A stretch of DNA of 20,404 nucleotides from Zoogloeaceae bacterium (GTDB lineage: Bacteria; Pseudomonadota; Gammaproteobacteria; Burkholderiales; Rhodocyclaceae). The position numbers and the translations under genes were made by a program. The stretch lies in the NCBI GenBank assembly GCA_031259605.1, contig JAIRLE010000006.1:1-20404 (forward strand), in the 5' to 3' direction. Below are positions 6,225 through 14,178 of this stretch, in pieces (the stretch's first letter is position 1; the number at the start of each line of letters is the position of its first letter). The notes under the pieces were generated by a model. That model searched no databases and was not told the DNA's origin. It was given only the letters and a program-made list of their open reading frames with translations.

Positions 6225-7400
6225 TCAAAAGTAGTTGTGCATTTGCCGTTCGTCGTCTTCCGTGCCAGTCAGGGAGAGGTAATTGACGCTGGAAGTCAGG
6301 TCGCGGTCAGCGGCTTCCTTGCTGTTCAGCTTGATTTGCAGACGCAGGTTATTCACGGAGTCGGCGTTTCGCAGCGCGTCTTCGTAACTGATCTGGCCTT
6401 GCTCATAGAGTTCGAACAAGGCCTGATCGAAGGTCTGCATGCCCAGTTCGCGCGACTTCGACATGATTTCCTTGATTTCCTTGATGTCGCCCTGGAAAAT
6501 CAGGTCGGAAATGAGCGGCGAATTCAGCATGATTTCAAAGGCGGCGACGCGGCCCTTGCCGCCCTTCCTGGGGATAAGACGCTGGGAAACCAGGGCGCGC
6601 AGGTTGAGCGAGAGATTCATCAGCAATTGTTGATGCTGATCTTCGGGAAAGAAGTTGATGACGCGCTCAATAGCCTGGTTGGCGCTGTTGGCGTGCAGTG
6701 TGGCCAGACAGAGGTGGCCGGTTTCGGAAAAGGCGATGGCGTATTCCATGGTCTTCCGGTCGCGGATTTCCCCCATCAGGATCACGTCTGGCGCTTGCCG
6801 CAGGGAATTTTTCAGCGCGGGTTCCCAATCATCGGTATCCACGCCCACTTCTCGCTGGGTGACGATGCAGTTCCGGTGTTCGTGCACATATTCAATCGGG
6901 TTTTCGATGGTGATGATGTGACCGTAACTGTTTTCATTGCGATAGCCGACCAGCGCCGCCAGCGAGGTGGTTTTGCCGGTTCCGGTGGCGCCCACGAAGA
7001 CGACCAGTCCGCGCTTGGTCATGGCAATGTCCTTGATGATGGGGGGTATCCCCAGTTCATCGAAAGAGGGAATGGCCGTATTGATGGCGCGGCAGACCAG
7101 GCCGATGCGTCCCTGCTGGATGAAGGCGTTGGCGCGGAAACGACCGATGCCGCTGGGGGAGATGGCGAAGTTGCATTCCCGCGTGGCTTCGAATTCCGCC
7201 GCCTGCCGATCATTCATGATGGAACGCGCCAACTCGGCCGTATGTTGCGCCGTGAGCACCTGGTTGGAAACCGGCATCACCCGCCCGTCGACCTTGATGG
7301 CCGGGGGGAAACCCGCCGTGATGAACAGGTCGGAACCTTTCTTGCCGTTCATCAGATTCAGCAGATCGTGCATGAATTTAAGTGCCTGGTCGCGTTCCAT
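6225..7400 (-). CDS. pilU: type IV pilus ATPase PilU
   Basis: This 391-aa PilT-family secretion ATPase has Walker A GATGTGKTT (Lys143), an Asp box ENPIEYVHEH, Walker B ILMGEIRD and a His box TLHANSA. It extends past the PilT length with a tail ending GTEDDERQMHNYF, as PilU does, and lacks the PilT AIRNLIRE motif (here LISDLIFQ at that place). PilU works with PilT at the inner-membrane base of the pilus to retract it under load. GAGGAG sits just upstream of the ATG. It follows pilT by 52 bases on the same strand, so one operon is likely. Its downstream end is the shared terminator with efp. Confidence 0.96.
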   Translation of the reverse strand: MERDQALKFMHDLLNLMNGKKGSDLFITAGFPPAIKVDGRVMPVSNQVLTAQHTAELARSIMNDRQAAEFEATRECNFAISPSGIGRFRANAFIQQGRIGLVCRAINTAIPSFDELGIPPIIKDIAMTKRGLVVFVGATGTGKTTSLAALVGYRNENSYGHIITIENPIEYVHEHRNCIVTQREVGVDTDDWEPALKNSLRQAPDVILMGEIRDRKTMEYAIAFSETGHLCLATLHANSANQAIERVINFFPEDQHQQLLMNLSLNLRALVSQRLIPRKGGKGRVAAFEIMLNSPLISDLIFQGDIKEIKEIMSKSRELGMQTFDQALFELYEQGQISYEDALRNADSVNNLRLQIKLNSKEAADRDLTSSVNYLSLTGTEDDERQMHNYF

Positions 7401-7452
7401 TTAAAACTCCTCTCGCGTTGTGAAACCCATGTTGTATCGCCGATATCGCGTT

Positions 7453-8499
7453 TTATGTGGTGGGGAAAGCCGCCTTGTCGGCGGCGCGGATACGCGCCTC
7501 GCTGGCGGAGACCACATTGCGGCGCACGAGATCGAGCAGACACTGGTCAAGCGTCTGCATCCCGCGCGCCTGCCCGGTCTGGATAGAGGAATACATCTGC
7601 GCCACCTTGTTTTCCCGAATCAGATTGCGGATGGCGGGTGTACCGATCATGATTTCATGCGCCGCCACCCGGCCACTGCCATCCTTGGTTTTCAACAGCG
7701 TCTGCGAAATGACGGCGCGCATGGATTCCGACAGCATGGCGCGCACCATATCCTTTTCGGCGGCGGGGAACACGTCGATGATCCGGTCTATGGTCTTGGC
7801 GGCGGAAGACGTGTGCAGGGTGGCAAACACCAAGTGCCCGGTTTCGGCGGCAGTCATGGCCAGACGTATGGTTTCCAGGTCGCGCATTTCGCCCACCAGA
7901 ATCACGTCCGGGTCTTCCCGCAGGGCGGAACGCAGGGCGTTTGCAAAAGACAGGGTATGCGGCCCGACTTCCCGCTGGTTGATCAGGCATTTCTTGGACT
8001 CATGCACGAATTCAATGGGGTCTTCCACCGTCAGAATGTGCGCGAACTCATTTTCGTTGACGTGATTGATCATGGCGGCAAGCGTGGTGGACTTGCCTGA
8101 ACCCGTAGGACCTGTGACCAGAACGATGCCGCGCGGGTATTCGGAAATCTCCTTGAAAATCGCCGGACAATTCAGTTGTTCCAGAGTCAGCACCTTGGAA
8201 GGAATGGTGCGGAATACCGCGGAAGCGCCCCGGTATTGCACGAAGGTATTGACGCGAAAGCGAGCCAGGTTGGGAATTTCAAAGGAAAAGTCGCATTCCA
8301 GCGTTTCTTCATAGGTCTTGCGCTGCGAATCCGACATGATGTCATAGGCCATGCCATGCACATCCTTGTGCTCCAGTGCGGGCAAATTGATCTTTCGCAC
8401 ATCGCCGTTTACCCGAATCATGGGCGGCAGGCCGGAAGAAAGGTGCAGGTCCGAAGCATTGTTCTTGACGCTGAAAGCCAGCAGTTCGGTAATATCCAT
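7453..8499 (-). CDS. pilT: type IV pilus retraction ATPase PilT
   Basis: This 348-aa PilT has all family motifs: Walker A GPTGSGKST with Lys136, Asp box EDPIEFVHE, Walker B ILVGEMRD, His box TLHTSSA and the C-terminal AIRNLIRE motif needed for retraction. It powers pilus disassembly in twitching, DNA uptake and adhesion. The ATG at 8499 (MDITELLAF) was chosen because it matches the usual PilT N-terminus and length. The open frame runs back to 8688 but that part is antisense to yggS. AGGA lies about 11 bases upstream. It is divergent from yggS, a conserved arrangement. Confidence 0.97.
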   Translation of the reverse strand: MDITELLAFSVKNNASDLHLSSGLPPMIRVNGDVRKINLPALEHKDVHGMAYDIMSDSQRKTYEETLECDFSFEIPNLARFRVNTFVQYRGASAVFRTIPSKVLTLEQLNCPAIFKEISEYPRGIVLVTGPTGSGKSTTLAAMINHVNENEFAHILTVEDPIEFVHESKKCLINQREVGPHTLSFANALRSALREDPDVILVGEMRDLETIRLAMTAAETGHLVFATLHTSSAAKTIDRIIDVFPAAEKDMVRAMLSESMRAVISQTLLKTKDGSGRVAAHEIMIGTPAIRNLIRENKVAQMYSSIQTGQARGMQTLDQCLLDLVRRNVVSASEARIRAADKAAFPTT

Positions 8500-8538
8500 A
8501 AGTTGATCGTTCCTGGTGTCGTTCCAAAAAGTATTGGG

Positions 8539-8568
8539 CGTATACTGCGCACCCCATGCAGACAGCAA
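8539..8568 (-). promoter_or_regulatory. candidate pilT promoter (minus strand)
   Basis: On the minus strand TTGCTG (8568-8563) and TATACG (8544-8539) are separated by 18 bases. Transcription would start near 8532, giving a leader of about 33 bases to the pilT ATG. The -10 lies in the palindrome GTATAC, shared with the opposite-strand candidate for yggS. Confidence 0.5.
8541..8546 (+). promoter_or_regulatory. candidate -10 element for yggS
   Basis: TATACT on the + strand overlaps the minus-strand -10 of pilT. It is 35 bases before the yggS start. No convincing -35 is present, so this is weaker than the pilT promoter. Confidence 0.35.
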
Positions 8569-8581
8569 AACTCGGTAGATT

Positions 8582-9307
8582 ATGAGCGCAATTGAGGCCA
8601 ACCTGCAAGCCGTCCGCCAAAGAATCTCCGCCACCGCTGGACGGTGCGGACGCCCGGCGATGACAATCACCCTGCTCGCCGTCAGCAAAACCCGGCCCGT
8701 GAGCGATGTAGTGAAGGCGATTCTTGCAGGACAACACGATTTTGGCGAAAACTACGCGCAGGAAGGCGTCGATAAAATCCTCGCCCTGCGCGCCCTGGCG
8801 CAGCAGGGGATGCTGCCGGAAAGCGCCCTCCTCGTCTGGCATTTTGTTGGCCCCCTGCAAGGCAACAAGACAAGACTGGTAGCCGAACATTTTGACTGGG
8901 CGCATTCCATCGAACGCCTCAAGATTGCCGAACGTCTGTCGGCGCAACGTCCAGCGCGGCTTCTGCCCTTGCAGGTCTGCGTTCAGGTCAATGTTTCCGG
9001 CGAAGCCAGCAAAAGCGGTTGCGCGCCGGAAGAAGCCCTTGATCTCTGTCAGGCGGTCGCGGCCTTGCCCCGGCTGAACCTGCGCGGTCTGATGTGCGTT
9101 CCAGCGCCCGCGCGTGATTTTGCGGCGCAATGCCGACCTTTATTGCACCTGCGGCAACTGTTCATGGAAATCAAGGCGCGATGCCCGACACTGGATACAC
9201 TCTCCATGGGTATGTCCGGCGATCTGGAAGCTGCCGTACAATCCGGCAGCACCTTGGTGCGGATCGGTTCCGCCATTTTTGGCCAGCGAACGAATAACAA
9301 AAAGTGA
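8582..9307 (+). CDS. yggS: pyridoxal phosphate homeostasis protein (YggS/PLPBP)
   Basis: This 241-aa single-domain alanine-racemase-fold PLP-binding protein carries the PLP lysine Lys36 in LLAVSKTRP. It also has FGENYAQE, WHFVGPLQGNKT, QVNVSGEASKSG and the C-terminal phosphate-binding block SMGMSGDLEAAVQSGSTLVRIGSAIFG (split: SMGMSGDLEAAV, QSGSTLVRIGSAIFG). The family has no known catalysis and keeps PLP and amino/keto acid pools in balance. It heads the run yggS-proC-yggT-yggU. The Shine-Dalgarno is weak, but ATG 8582 matches the usual start and Lys36 falls at the E. coli position. Confidence 0.96.
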   Translation: MSAIEANLQAVRQRISATAGRCGRPAMTITLLAVSKTRPVSDVVKAILAGQHDFGENYAQEGVDKILALRALAQQGMLPESALLVWHFVGPLQGNKTRLVAEHFDWAHSIERLKIAERLSAQRPARLLPLQVCVQVNVSGEASKSGCAPEEALDLCQAVAALPRLNLRGLMCVPAPARDFAAQCRPLLHLRQLFMEIKARCPTLDTLSMGMSGDLEAAVQSGSTLVRIGSAIFGQRTNNKK

Positions 9308-9338
9308 ACTTCCGCTTTTTATCGGTCTTGCAAGGGGG

Positions 9339-9361
9339 GCGTCCAGGCGGAGTCTGGATGC
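9339..9361. promoter_or_regulatory. intergenic hairpin between yggS and proC
   Basis: GCGTCCAG (9339-9346), loop GCGGAGT, CTGGATGC (9354-9361): 8 pairs including one G-T. No T run follows on the + strand. It lies in the 94-base yggS-proC gap and might be an mRNA processing or stability element. I see nothing else in this gap except the proC ribosome site. Confidence 0.4.
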
Positions 9362-9401
9362 GCTCCGGTAAAAACAAAGTGAGAACAGGAGTGAGCAATC
9401 C

Positions 9402-10217
9402 ATGAACATTCGTTTCATTGGCGGCGGCAACATGGCTTTTGCGTTGATTGGCGGGCTTTTGGGCAAGGGCTTTGCCGCAGCCGACATCGGCGTGGTGGAA
9501 CCCTTGTTGCGGCAACGGCAAGCGCTTGCCGAAAAATTCGGCGTTGATTGTCTGGCGGAAGCGAATGCCGCCACGCTGGATGCGGATCTGCTGGTGCTGG
9601 CGGTCAAGCCGCAGCAAATGCAAGCCGTGCTTCAACCTTTCGCTGGACGCCTGCGCCGCCCGGTGGTCCTCAGCATTGCCGCCGGCATGACGCTGGAAAC
9701 GCTTTCCGCCTGGCTTTTGGGGTATCGGCGCATTGTGCGCGCCATGCCGAACACGCCCGCTCTGATCGGTGCGGGCATGAGCGGTTTTATCGCTCTGCCG
9801 GAGGTTACGGAGGACGAGCGCCGAATGGCCGAAGGCGTGCTTTTGGCGGTAGGAGAAACGCTGTGGGTGGAAGACGAGCGCCAGATGGACGCCATCACCG
9901 CCATCTCCGGCAGCGGCCCGGCATATTTCTTCCTGTTCATCGAGGCGCTGGAAACCGCCGCGCAGTCGCTGGGACTGCCGCCAGATGCCGCGCGCAAGCT
10001 GGCGATCAATACAGGCTTCGGCGCGGCTTCCTTGGCAAAATCCTCGCCGGAATCCCCTGCCGTCCTGCGCGCGCGCGTTGCTTCCAAGGGCGGCACCACT
10101 GCGGCGGCGCTGGCAGTCATGGAAGAAATGGGCGTCGCGGCGGGCATCATTGCCGGAGCGCGCGCGGCTTCAGCGCGCAGCGCGGAATTGGCGCGGCAAT
10201 TCGCCGCGCAAGGTTAA
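9402..10217 (+). CDS. proC: pyrroline-5-carboxylate reductase
   Basis: This 271-aa ProC catalyses the last step of proline synthesis, NAD(P)H reduction of pyrroline-5-carboxylate. Seen are the N-terminal dinucleotide motif FIGGGNMA, AVKPQQM, MPNTPALIGAGMSGF, the ISGSGPAYFFLFIEAL helix, and the signature VASKGGTTAAALAVMEE near the C-terminus. Length and start are standard. AGGAGTGAG lies about 10 bases upstream of ATG. yggT follows 11 bases after its stop. Confidence 0.98.
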   Translation: MNIRFIGGGNMAFALIGGLLGKGFAAADIGVVEPLLRQRQALAEKFGVDCLAEANAATLDADLLVLAVKPQQMQAVLQPFAGRLRRPVVLSIAAGMTLETLSAWLLGYRRIVRAMPNTPALIGAGMSGFIALPEVTEDERRMAEGVLLAVGETLWVEDERQMDAITAISGSGPAYFFLFIEALETAAQSLGLPPDAARKLAINTGFGAASLAKSSPESPAVLRARVASKGGTTAAALAVMEEMGVAAGIIAGARAASARSAELARQFAAQG

Positions 10218-10228
10218 AAGGAACTCAC

Positions 10229-10813
10229 ATGTCTTTTGATTATACGTCTGTCGTTTCCGCCTTTCTTTTTCTGCTCAAGGCGGTCTGCAGTTTCTTCAGT
10301 ATGCTGTTCATCCTGCGCCTGTTGCTGCAATGGCGCAGAATCTCCTTCATCAACCCGCTGGGCGGCTTTGTTTTAAAACTCACCAACTGGGCGGTGTTGC
10401 CCTTGCGGCGCGTGATTCCCGGTGTGGGCGGCATCGAATGGGCTTCGCTGGCCGCCGCTTTCATCCTGCAATTCGTATTTTTCTTGATAAGTCTGTCGTT
10501 GCGCGTAGTCATGCCGCTCTCGCCGCTCATGCAGAACATCATTGCCGCCGAAGGTGGGGGGATGACTTTCGCGTTGTTCGTCATCAGCCTGGTTGGTCTC
10601 TTCCAGCAGGTCATCTATCTCCACATCCTGCTCCTGATTCTGCAAGCCGTACTTTCCTGGGTAAACCCCTACTCGCCCTTCGCTCCGGTCCTGCGCCAGT
10701 TGACCGCGCCCCTCCTGACGCCCATACAGCGCGTTCTCCCGCCCATTTCCGGCATAGACATCTCGCCGCTGGTGGCCATCCTGCTGTTGCAGGCACTGTT
10801 GATGCTGTTGTGA
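10229..10813 (+). CDS. yggT: YggT family membrane protein
   Basis: This 194-aa protein has the two YggT repeats of the family. Each repeat has a hydrophobic segment followed by a polar WxxxxFINPLG/WVNPYSPF motif and an amphipathic PLRRVIPG/PIQRVLPP stretch, so about four membrane segments are expected. The ATG at 10229 has AAAGGA just upstream. The stop TGA overlaps the GTG start of the next gene (GTGA), suggesting coupling. The family is linked to osmotic and ionic stress and possibly membrane-protein insertion; its molecular role is not established. Confidence 0.93.
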   Translation: MSFDYTSVVSAFLFLLKAVCSFFSMLFILRLLLQWRRISFINPLGGFVLKLTNWAVLPLRRVIPGVGGIEWASLAAAFILQFVFFLISLSLRVVMPLSPLMQNIIAAEGGGMTFALFVISLVGLFQQVIYLHILLLILQAVLSWVNPYSPFAPVLRQLTAPLLTPIQRVLPPISGIDISPLVAILLLQALLMLL

Positions 10814-11115
10814 ACGGGTTTGTCGCAAAGCAAGGCGATGGCGCGCTACTGCTGGCCTTGCACATCCAGCCGGGCGCGAAAAAAAGCGGCGTGGCGGGGC
10901 GGTATGGCGACGCCCTGAAAATCTGCGTCTCCGCTCCGCCCGCGGACGGCAAGGCCAACACCGCCTTGCTGGATTTTCTCGCGGATTGGCTGCAAATCCC
11001 GAAAAGCGCGCTCCGCCTGAAAAGCGGCCAGACCTCGCGCCGGAAAGTCGTGCGAGTGGAAGGCGTCGGGTCCGAGGCGCTGGCGCGGCGGATTGCGGAA
11101 ACTCTCCAGGAATGA
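10810..11115 (+). CDS. yggU: DUF167/UPF0235 (YggU) protein
   Basis: This 101-aa protein starts at GTG 10810, overlapping the yggT stop by four bases (GTGA). Its body matches the DUF167 family: HIQPGAKKSGVAGRYGDALK, then APPADGKANTALLDFLA and SGQTSRRKVVRV. It folds as a small alpha/beta domain in known structures; its function is unknown. An ATG-only scan misses it because no ATG precedes the conserved region in this frame. It ends the yggS-proC-yggT-yggU run and is followed 27 bases later by the convergent malonyl-CoA decarboxylase gene. No clear terminator is seen between them. Confidence 0.92.
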   Translation: MNGFVAKQGDGALLLALHIQPGAKKSGVAGRYGDALKICVSAPPADGKANTALLDFLADWLQIPKSALRLKSGQTSRRKVVRVEGVGSEALARRIAETLQE

Positions 11116-11142
11116 GGCGTAGCGGAGATCGTTCCCGGCTTT

Positions 11143-12531
11143 CTACGGTTTTTGGGATTCGATTGCCTGAGCGCGTATCCGCGTTGCGATTTTTCCGTCC
11201 GAGAGCAGTTTTTCCACGTTTTCCTCAATATCGTTCGGCACATAGAGGTAATTGACCATCATGCCATAGGCTTGCTGCAATCCCTTGGACGAACGGTCGG
11301 CAAGAAAGTTGAGGCGTTCGATGCGCGCGCCGTTACCCAGGTGGAAGCGTGCCGTCGGGTCGTAGATGCGGCGCGCTCCGGCTTTGGCGGTGAGCAGGTA
11401 ATGCGCGGCCATCCGGGTAAGCGGAGCGGCAAACGCGCGTGCAAGGCGCGGGTTTGCCGCCCATTCATGCGCCGAAAGCAGGGTTTGCGCGCGCTCCAGC
11501 GTGGGCGGACAGTGCGCCAGCTTGCCGATGCGTTCCAGGTCGCCAGGTTGGAACGCGTGTGTCCAGCATTCCGGCGTCTTTTCCGCCCAGCGGCGCAACA
11601 GCGGCAGCGGCGAGAGCGTGGAAAATTGTTTGAGTTGCGGAAAATCGCGCTTCAAATCCTCGATGACGCGCTTCAACAAAAAATTGCCGAAGGAAACGCC
11701 GCGCAAACCAGTCTGGGTGTTGGAGATGGAATAAAAGATGGCGGTATCCGCCGCCTGCGCGTCGAAGACCGGCGCGTGTTCATCCAGCAACGCCTGGATA
11801 TTGTCCGCCAGATGGTCGATCAGGGCGACTTCGACGAAAATCAACGGCTCATCCGGCATACGCGGATGGAAGAAGCCGTAGCAGCGACGGTCGGAATCCA
11901 GGCGGTTTTTCAGATCGGCCCAGGAATGTATGGCGTGTACCGCCTCATACTGGATGAGTTTTTCCAGCAGCGCGGCGGGCGAATGCCAGGTGATGCGCTT
12001 CAGTTCCAGGAACCCCACGTCGAACCAGATGGAAAGACTGTGCTCCAGCTCACGGTCCAGGGAGGCGAGTTCCGCGTCTTCCTGGACGAAACGGAGCAGG
12101 TCTGCGCGCAGATCGACCAGAAAGCGCACACCCTGCGGCAAGGCGTTGAATTGCGTGAGGATGCGGGTGCGCGGCGAGCGCAGGGCACGCCACAGCAACG
12201 CCTCGGCCTCCCATTGCGCGGGCGTTCCGGTGCTCGCCTGATAATGCGCGTGCGCCGCCGCCACCTTCTCCGGGTCGGGGCCGAATTCCGTGGCGATCAG
12301 GCGCAAGAAGGCGTGGCGCCCGGCGTCATCCAGTTGCAGATAGCTTTCGCCCAGGCGGCGGGCGCGCTGGCGCGCCGAGACTTCGCCACCCGCGCCGCGC
12401 GCGCACTCCCGCAATTGCGCGCGCGCTTTTTGCAGGGCGCGGGCATCGAGCGGTTTCCTGTTTTGCGCGGCGGATTTTTTCATCCATAGTCCCTGCATTC
12501 TTTTCAGGCTGCGGACAACCAGACTGTTCAT
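11143..12531 (-). CDS. malonyl-CoA decarboxylase
   Basis: The protein is 462 aa from the ATG at 12531, or 473 aa from 12564; both have weak ribosome sites. An N-terminal helical part is followed by the catalytic domain of malonyl-CoA decarboxylase. That domain contains HPRMPDEPLIFVEVAL, then SISNTQTGLRGVSFGNFLLK (conserved Ser280, numbered from 12531) and FHLGNGARIERLNFLAD (His397), the Ser/His pair proposed as catalytic in the family. It converts malonyl-CoA to acetyl-CoA and CO2. No malonate transporter or malonyl-CoA synthetase (matB/C) adjoins it. It lies 140 bases downstream of the alpha/beta hydrolase that ends the biotin run, behind a 12-base inverted repeat, so it is probably a separate transcript. 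Confidence 0.93.
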   Translation of the reverse strand: MNSLVVRSLKRMQGLWMKKSAAQNRKPLDARALQKARAQLRECARGAGGEVSARQRARRLGESYLQLDDAGRHAFLRLIATEFGPDPEKVAAAHAHYQASTGTPAQWEAEALLWRALRSPRTRILTQFNALPQGVRFLVDLRADLLRFVQEDAELASLDRELEHSLSIWFDVGFLELKRITWHSPAALLEKLIQYEAVHAIHSWADLKNRLDSDRRCYGFFHPRMPDEPLIFVEVALIDHLADNIQALLDEHAPVFDAQAADTAIFYSISNTQTGLRGVSFGNFLLKRVIEDLKRDFPQLKQFSTLSPLPLLRRWAEKTPECWTHAFQPGDLERIGKLAHCPPTLERAQTLLSAHEWAANPRLARAFAAPLTRMAAHYLLTAKAGARRIYDPTARFHLGNGARIERLNFLADRSSKGLQQAYGMMVNYLYVPNDIEENVEKLLSDGKIATRIRAQAIESQKP

Positions 12532-12648
12532 GAGGATTCCCACAGGCGTCGAAAGAAAGCGCATCGTAACAGCTCATGCGCAGAATATGCAACAAAAAGC
12601 CGCGAACGTGCAGGCAAAAGAAGGTAACGATCCGTTATCGTAGCGTAC

Positions 12649-12680
12649 GAAACCTGACGCGCGTCAGGGCGTCAGGTTTC
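12649..12680. repeat. perfect 12-base inverted repeat (hairpin) after the alpha/beta hydrolase gene
   Basis: GAAACCTGACGC (12649-12660) and GCGTCAGGTTTC (12669-12680) are perfect complements with an 8-base loop, GCGTCAGG. One arm covers the last codons and TGA of the hydrolase gene. No strong T run follows on the minus strand, so it is at best an atypical terminator. It could separate the biotin run from the malonyl-CoA decarboxylase gene, or be an operator for the latter. Confidence 0.75.
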
Positions 12681-13493
12681 TGGCGAAGGTGTGGCGGTTT
12701 GTGTATGCGCGCGGATAAAGGCTCCGATGGCGTCCAGTGTGCTTTCCGGCTGTTGCAGGTGCGGCGAGTGGCCGCACTGCGGCAGGACGCGCAGTTCGGT
12801 TTGCGGCGCTTGCCGTCGTATGCCGTCGATCTGTTCGAGCGTCGCATATTCGTCCGCGTCGCCTTGGATCGCCAACACGGGACAGGTGATGCGCTTCAGT
12901 TCTGTCTCGATGTTCCAGTCGCGGTAGGCGGGGTCGAGCCAGATGTCGCGCCAGCCGTAGAACGCGCCGTCTACGTCCTGATGGTAACGCGCCAGACGCG
13001 CGCGCAGGCCGCCCGTCTCGAACGCGGCAGAGGCGCGGCGTATGCCTTTGAGGCAAACGTCTTCCACGAAATAATGCGGCGCGATGACGACGATGCCGGA
13101 ATAGGACGCCGCGTTGAAACTGGCCGCCAGCAGGGCAATGCTGCCGCCGTCGCTGTGCCCGATCAGCCAGGGTTTCCGCGGCGCGACGTCCAGCGCTTCC
13201 AGCAAGGCGGGCAGCGTCTCGACAGCTTCGCGGCGCAGATAATGGCGCGGCAGCGGCTCGTCATGCGGGCGCGGCGTGGACGCGCCGTACCCCATGCGCG
13301 AATACGCCAGTCCGCGCCGTCCCAGCCGCGCGCACAGACGTTCCGGAAAATCCCGCCACAAGGCGATGCTGCCCAACCCCTCGTGCAGAAAAACGAGTAT
13401 GGGCTGATCCGTTGTCGCCGCGCCTGTCCACGCATATTCCAGCCTTTGTTTCCGGCCTTGCGGCGCGAGGGCGATGAACGTGGGCGAGGGCAT
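12672..13493 (-). CDS. alpha/beta hydrolase, downstream of bioD
   Basis: This 273-aa alpha/beta-hydrolase has nucleophile Ser114 in LIGHSDGGSIAL, an acid residue in IQGDADEYAT (Asp212 or Asp214) and His242 in CGHSPHLQQP, plus an oxyanion-side HEGLGSIALW block. The substrate is unknown. It begins 19 bases after the bioD stop on the same strand, so it is probably co-transcribed with the biotin genes. It is not BioH, which is present upstream as a shorter, different hydrolase. A role in pimeloyl-ester handling would be inference from position. No signal peptide is seen. The gene ends inside a perfect inverted repeat. Confidence 0.88.
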   Translation of the reverse strand: MPSPTFIALAPQGRKQRLEYAWTGAATTDQPILVFLHEGLGSIALWRDFPERLCARLGRRGLAYSRMGYGASTPRPHDEPLPRHYLRREAVETLPALLEALDVAPRKPWLIGHSDGGSIALLAASFNAASYSGIVVIAPHYFVEDVCLKGIRRASAAFETGGLRARLARYHQDVDGAFYGWRDIWLDPAYRDWNIETELKRITCPVLAIQGDADEYATLEQIDGIRRQAPQTELRVLPQCGHSPHLQQPESTLDAIGAFIRAHTQTATPSPET

Positions 13494-13512
13494 GGCGGTT
13501 GAGTGCCTCGTT

Positions 13513-14178
13513 TTACGGCCAGCGCGCCTGTCTGGCGGCGCGGGCGGGATCGGGGCGCGACTGGTGGGAAAGAACGCCCAGCAATGGCGCGGGCAGGGCG
13601 GTTTTCAATGTCGCAAGGTTTTGTTCAAAACAGGGCATGTCCGCCGTAACGCGATTGGCAATCCATCCGGCAAAGGGAAGCTGCCGGGCGGCAATGGCTT
13701 CGGCGGTCAGAAGCGCGTGATTGATGCAGCCCAGCCGCATCCCGACCACCAGAATCACCGGCAGATTGAGCCAGCGGGCGAGATCGGCGCTGTCGCCTTC
13801 CGCGCCCAGGGGAACGCGAAAGCCGCCCGCGCCTTCGACCAGTACCCGATCCGCCGCTTGCCGCGCGACATTCAGCGCCTCCTGAATGACCGCGAACGCA
13901 ATTTCAACGCCCGCTTCCTGCGCGGCAAGATGTGGCGCGACAGGTGGAGCAAAGCAATAGGGATTGCGGATGCGCAGCGGCAAATCGACCTCCGGCGAGG
14001 CCGCCGCCCGGTGCGCCTTGACATCCTCGTTTTCGCCATTTTCCGCCACGCCTGCCGCCACGGGTTTTATCGCTACCGCCTTGAAGCCTTCCATGCGCGC
14101 ACGAAAGAGCAGGGCGCAGGTGGCGAAAGTCTTGCCGACTTCCGTGTCCGTGCCGGTGACAAAGTAGCTTGGTGTCAT
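13513..14178 (-). CDS. bioD: dethiobiotin synthetase
   Basis: This 221-aa protein has P-loop GTDTEVGKT (9-17), the substrate lysine Lys38 in IKPVAAG, the VEGAGGFRVPL block and GMRLGCINHALLT. BioD closes the ureido ring of 7,8-diaminopelargonate with CO2 and ATP. The ATG overlaps the bioC stop by four bases (ATGA, 14175-14178), so translation is coupled. It is the last of the four recognised biotin genes here; bioA and bioB must lie elsewhere. Confidence 0.97.
   Translation of the reverse strand: MTPSYFVTGTDTEVGKTFATCALLFRARMEGFKAVAIKPVAAGVAENGENEDVKAHRAAASPEVDLPLRIRNPYCFAPPVAPHLAAQEAGVEIAFAVIQEALNVARQAADRVLVEGAGGFRVPLGAEGDSADLARWLNLPVILVVGMRLGCINHALLTAEAIAARQLPFAGWIANRVTADMPCFEQNLATLKTALPAPLLGVLSHQSRPDPARAARQARWP

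Noticed and set aside
6177..7586. 469-codon + strand open frame opposite pilU
   Set aside because: It lies antisense to a clear PilU gene and has no recognisable motif or ribosome site.
11152..12489. 445-codon + strand open frame opposite the malonyl-CoA decarboxylase
   Set aside because: Antisense shadow; the minus-strand product has complete family motifs.
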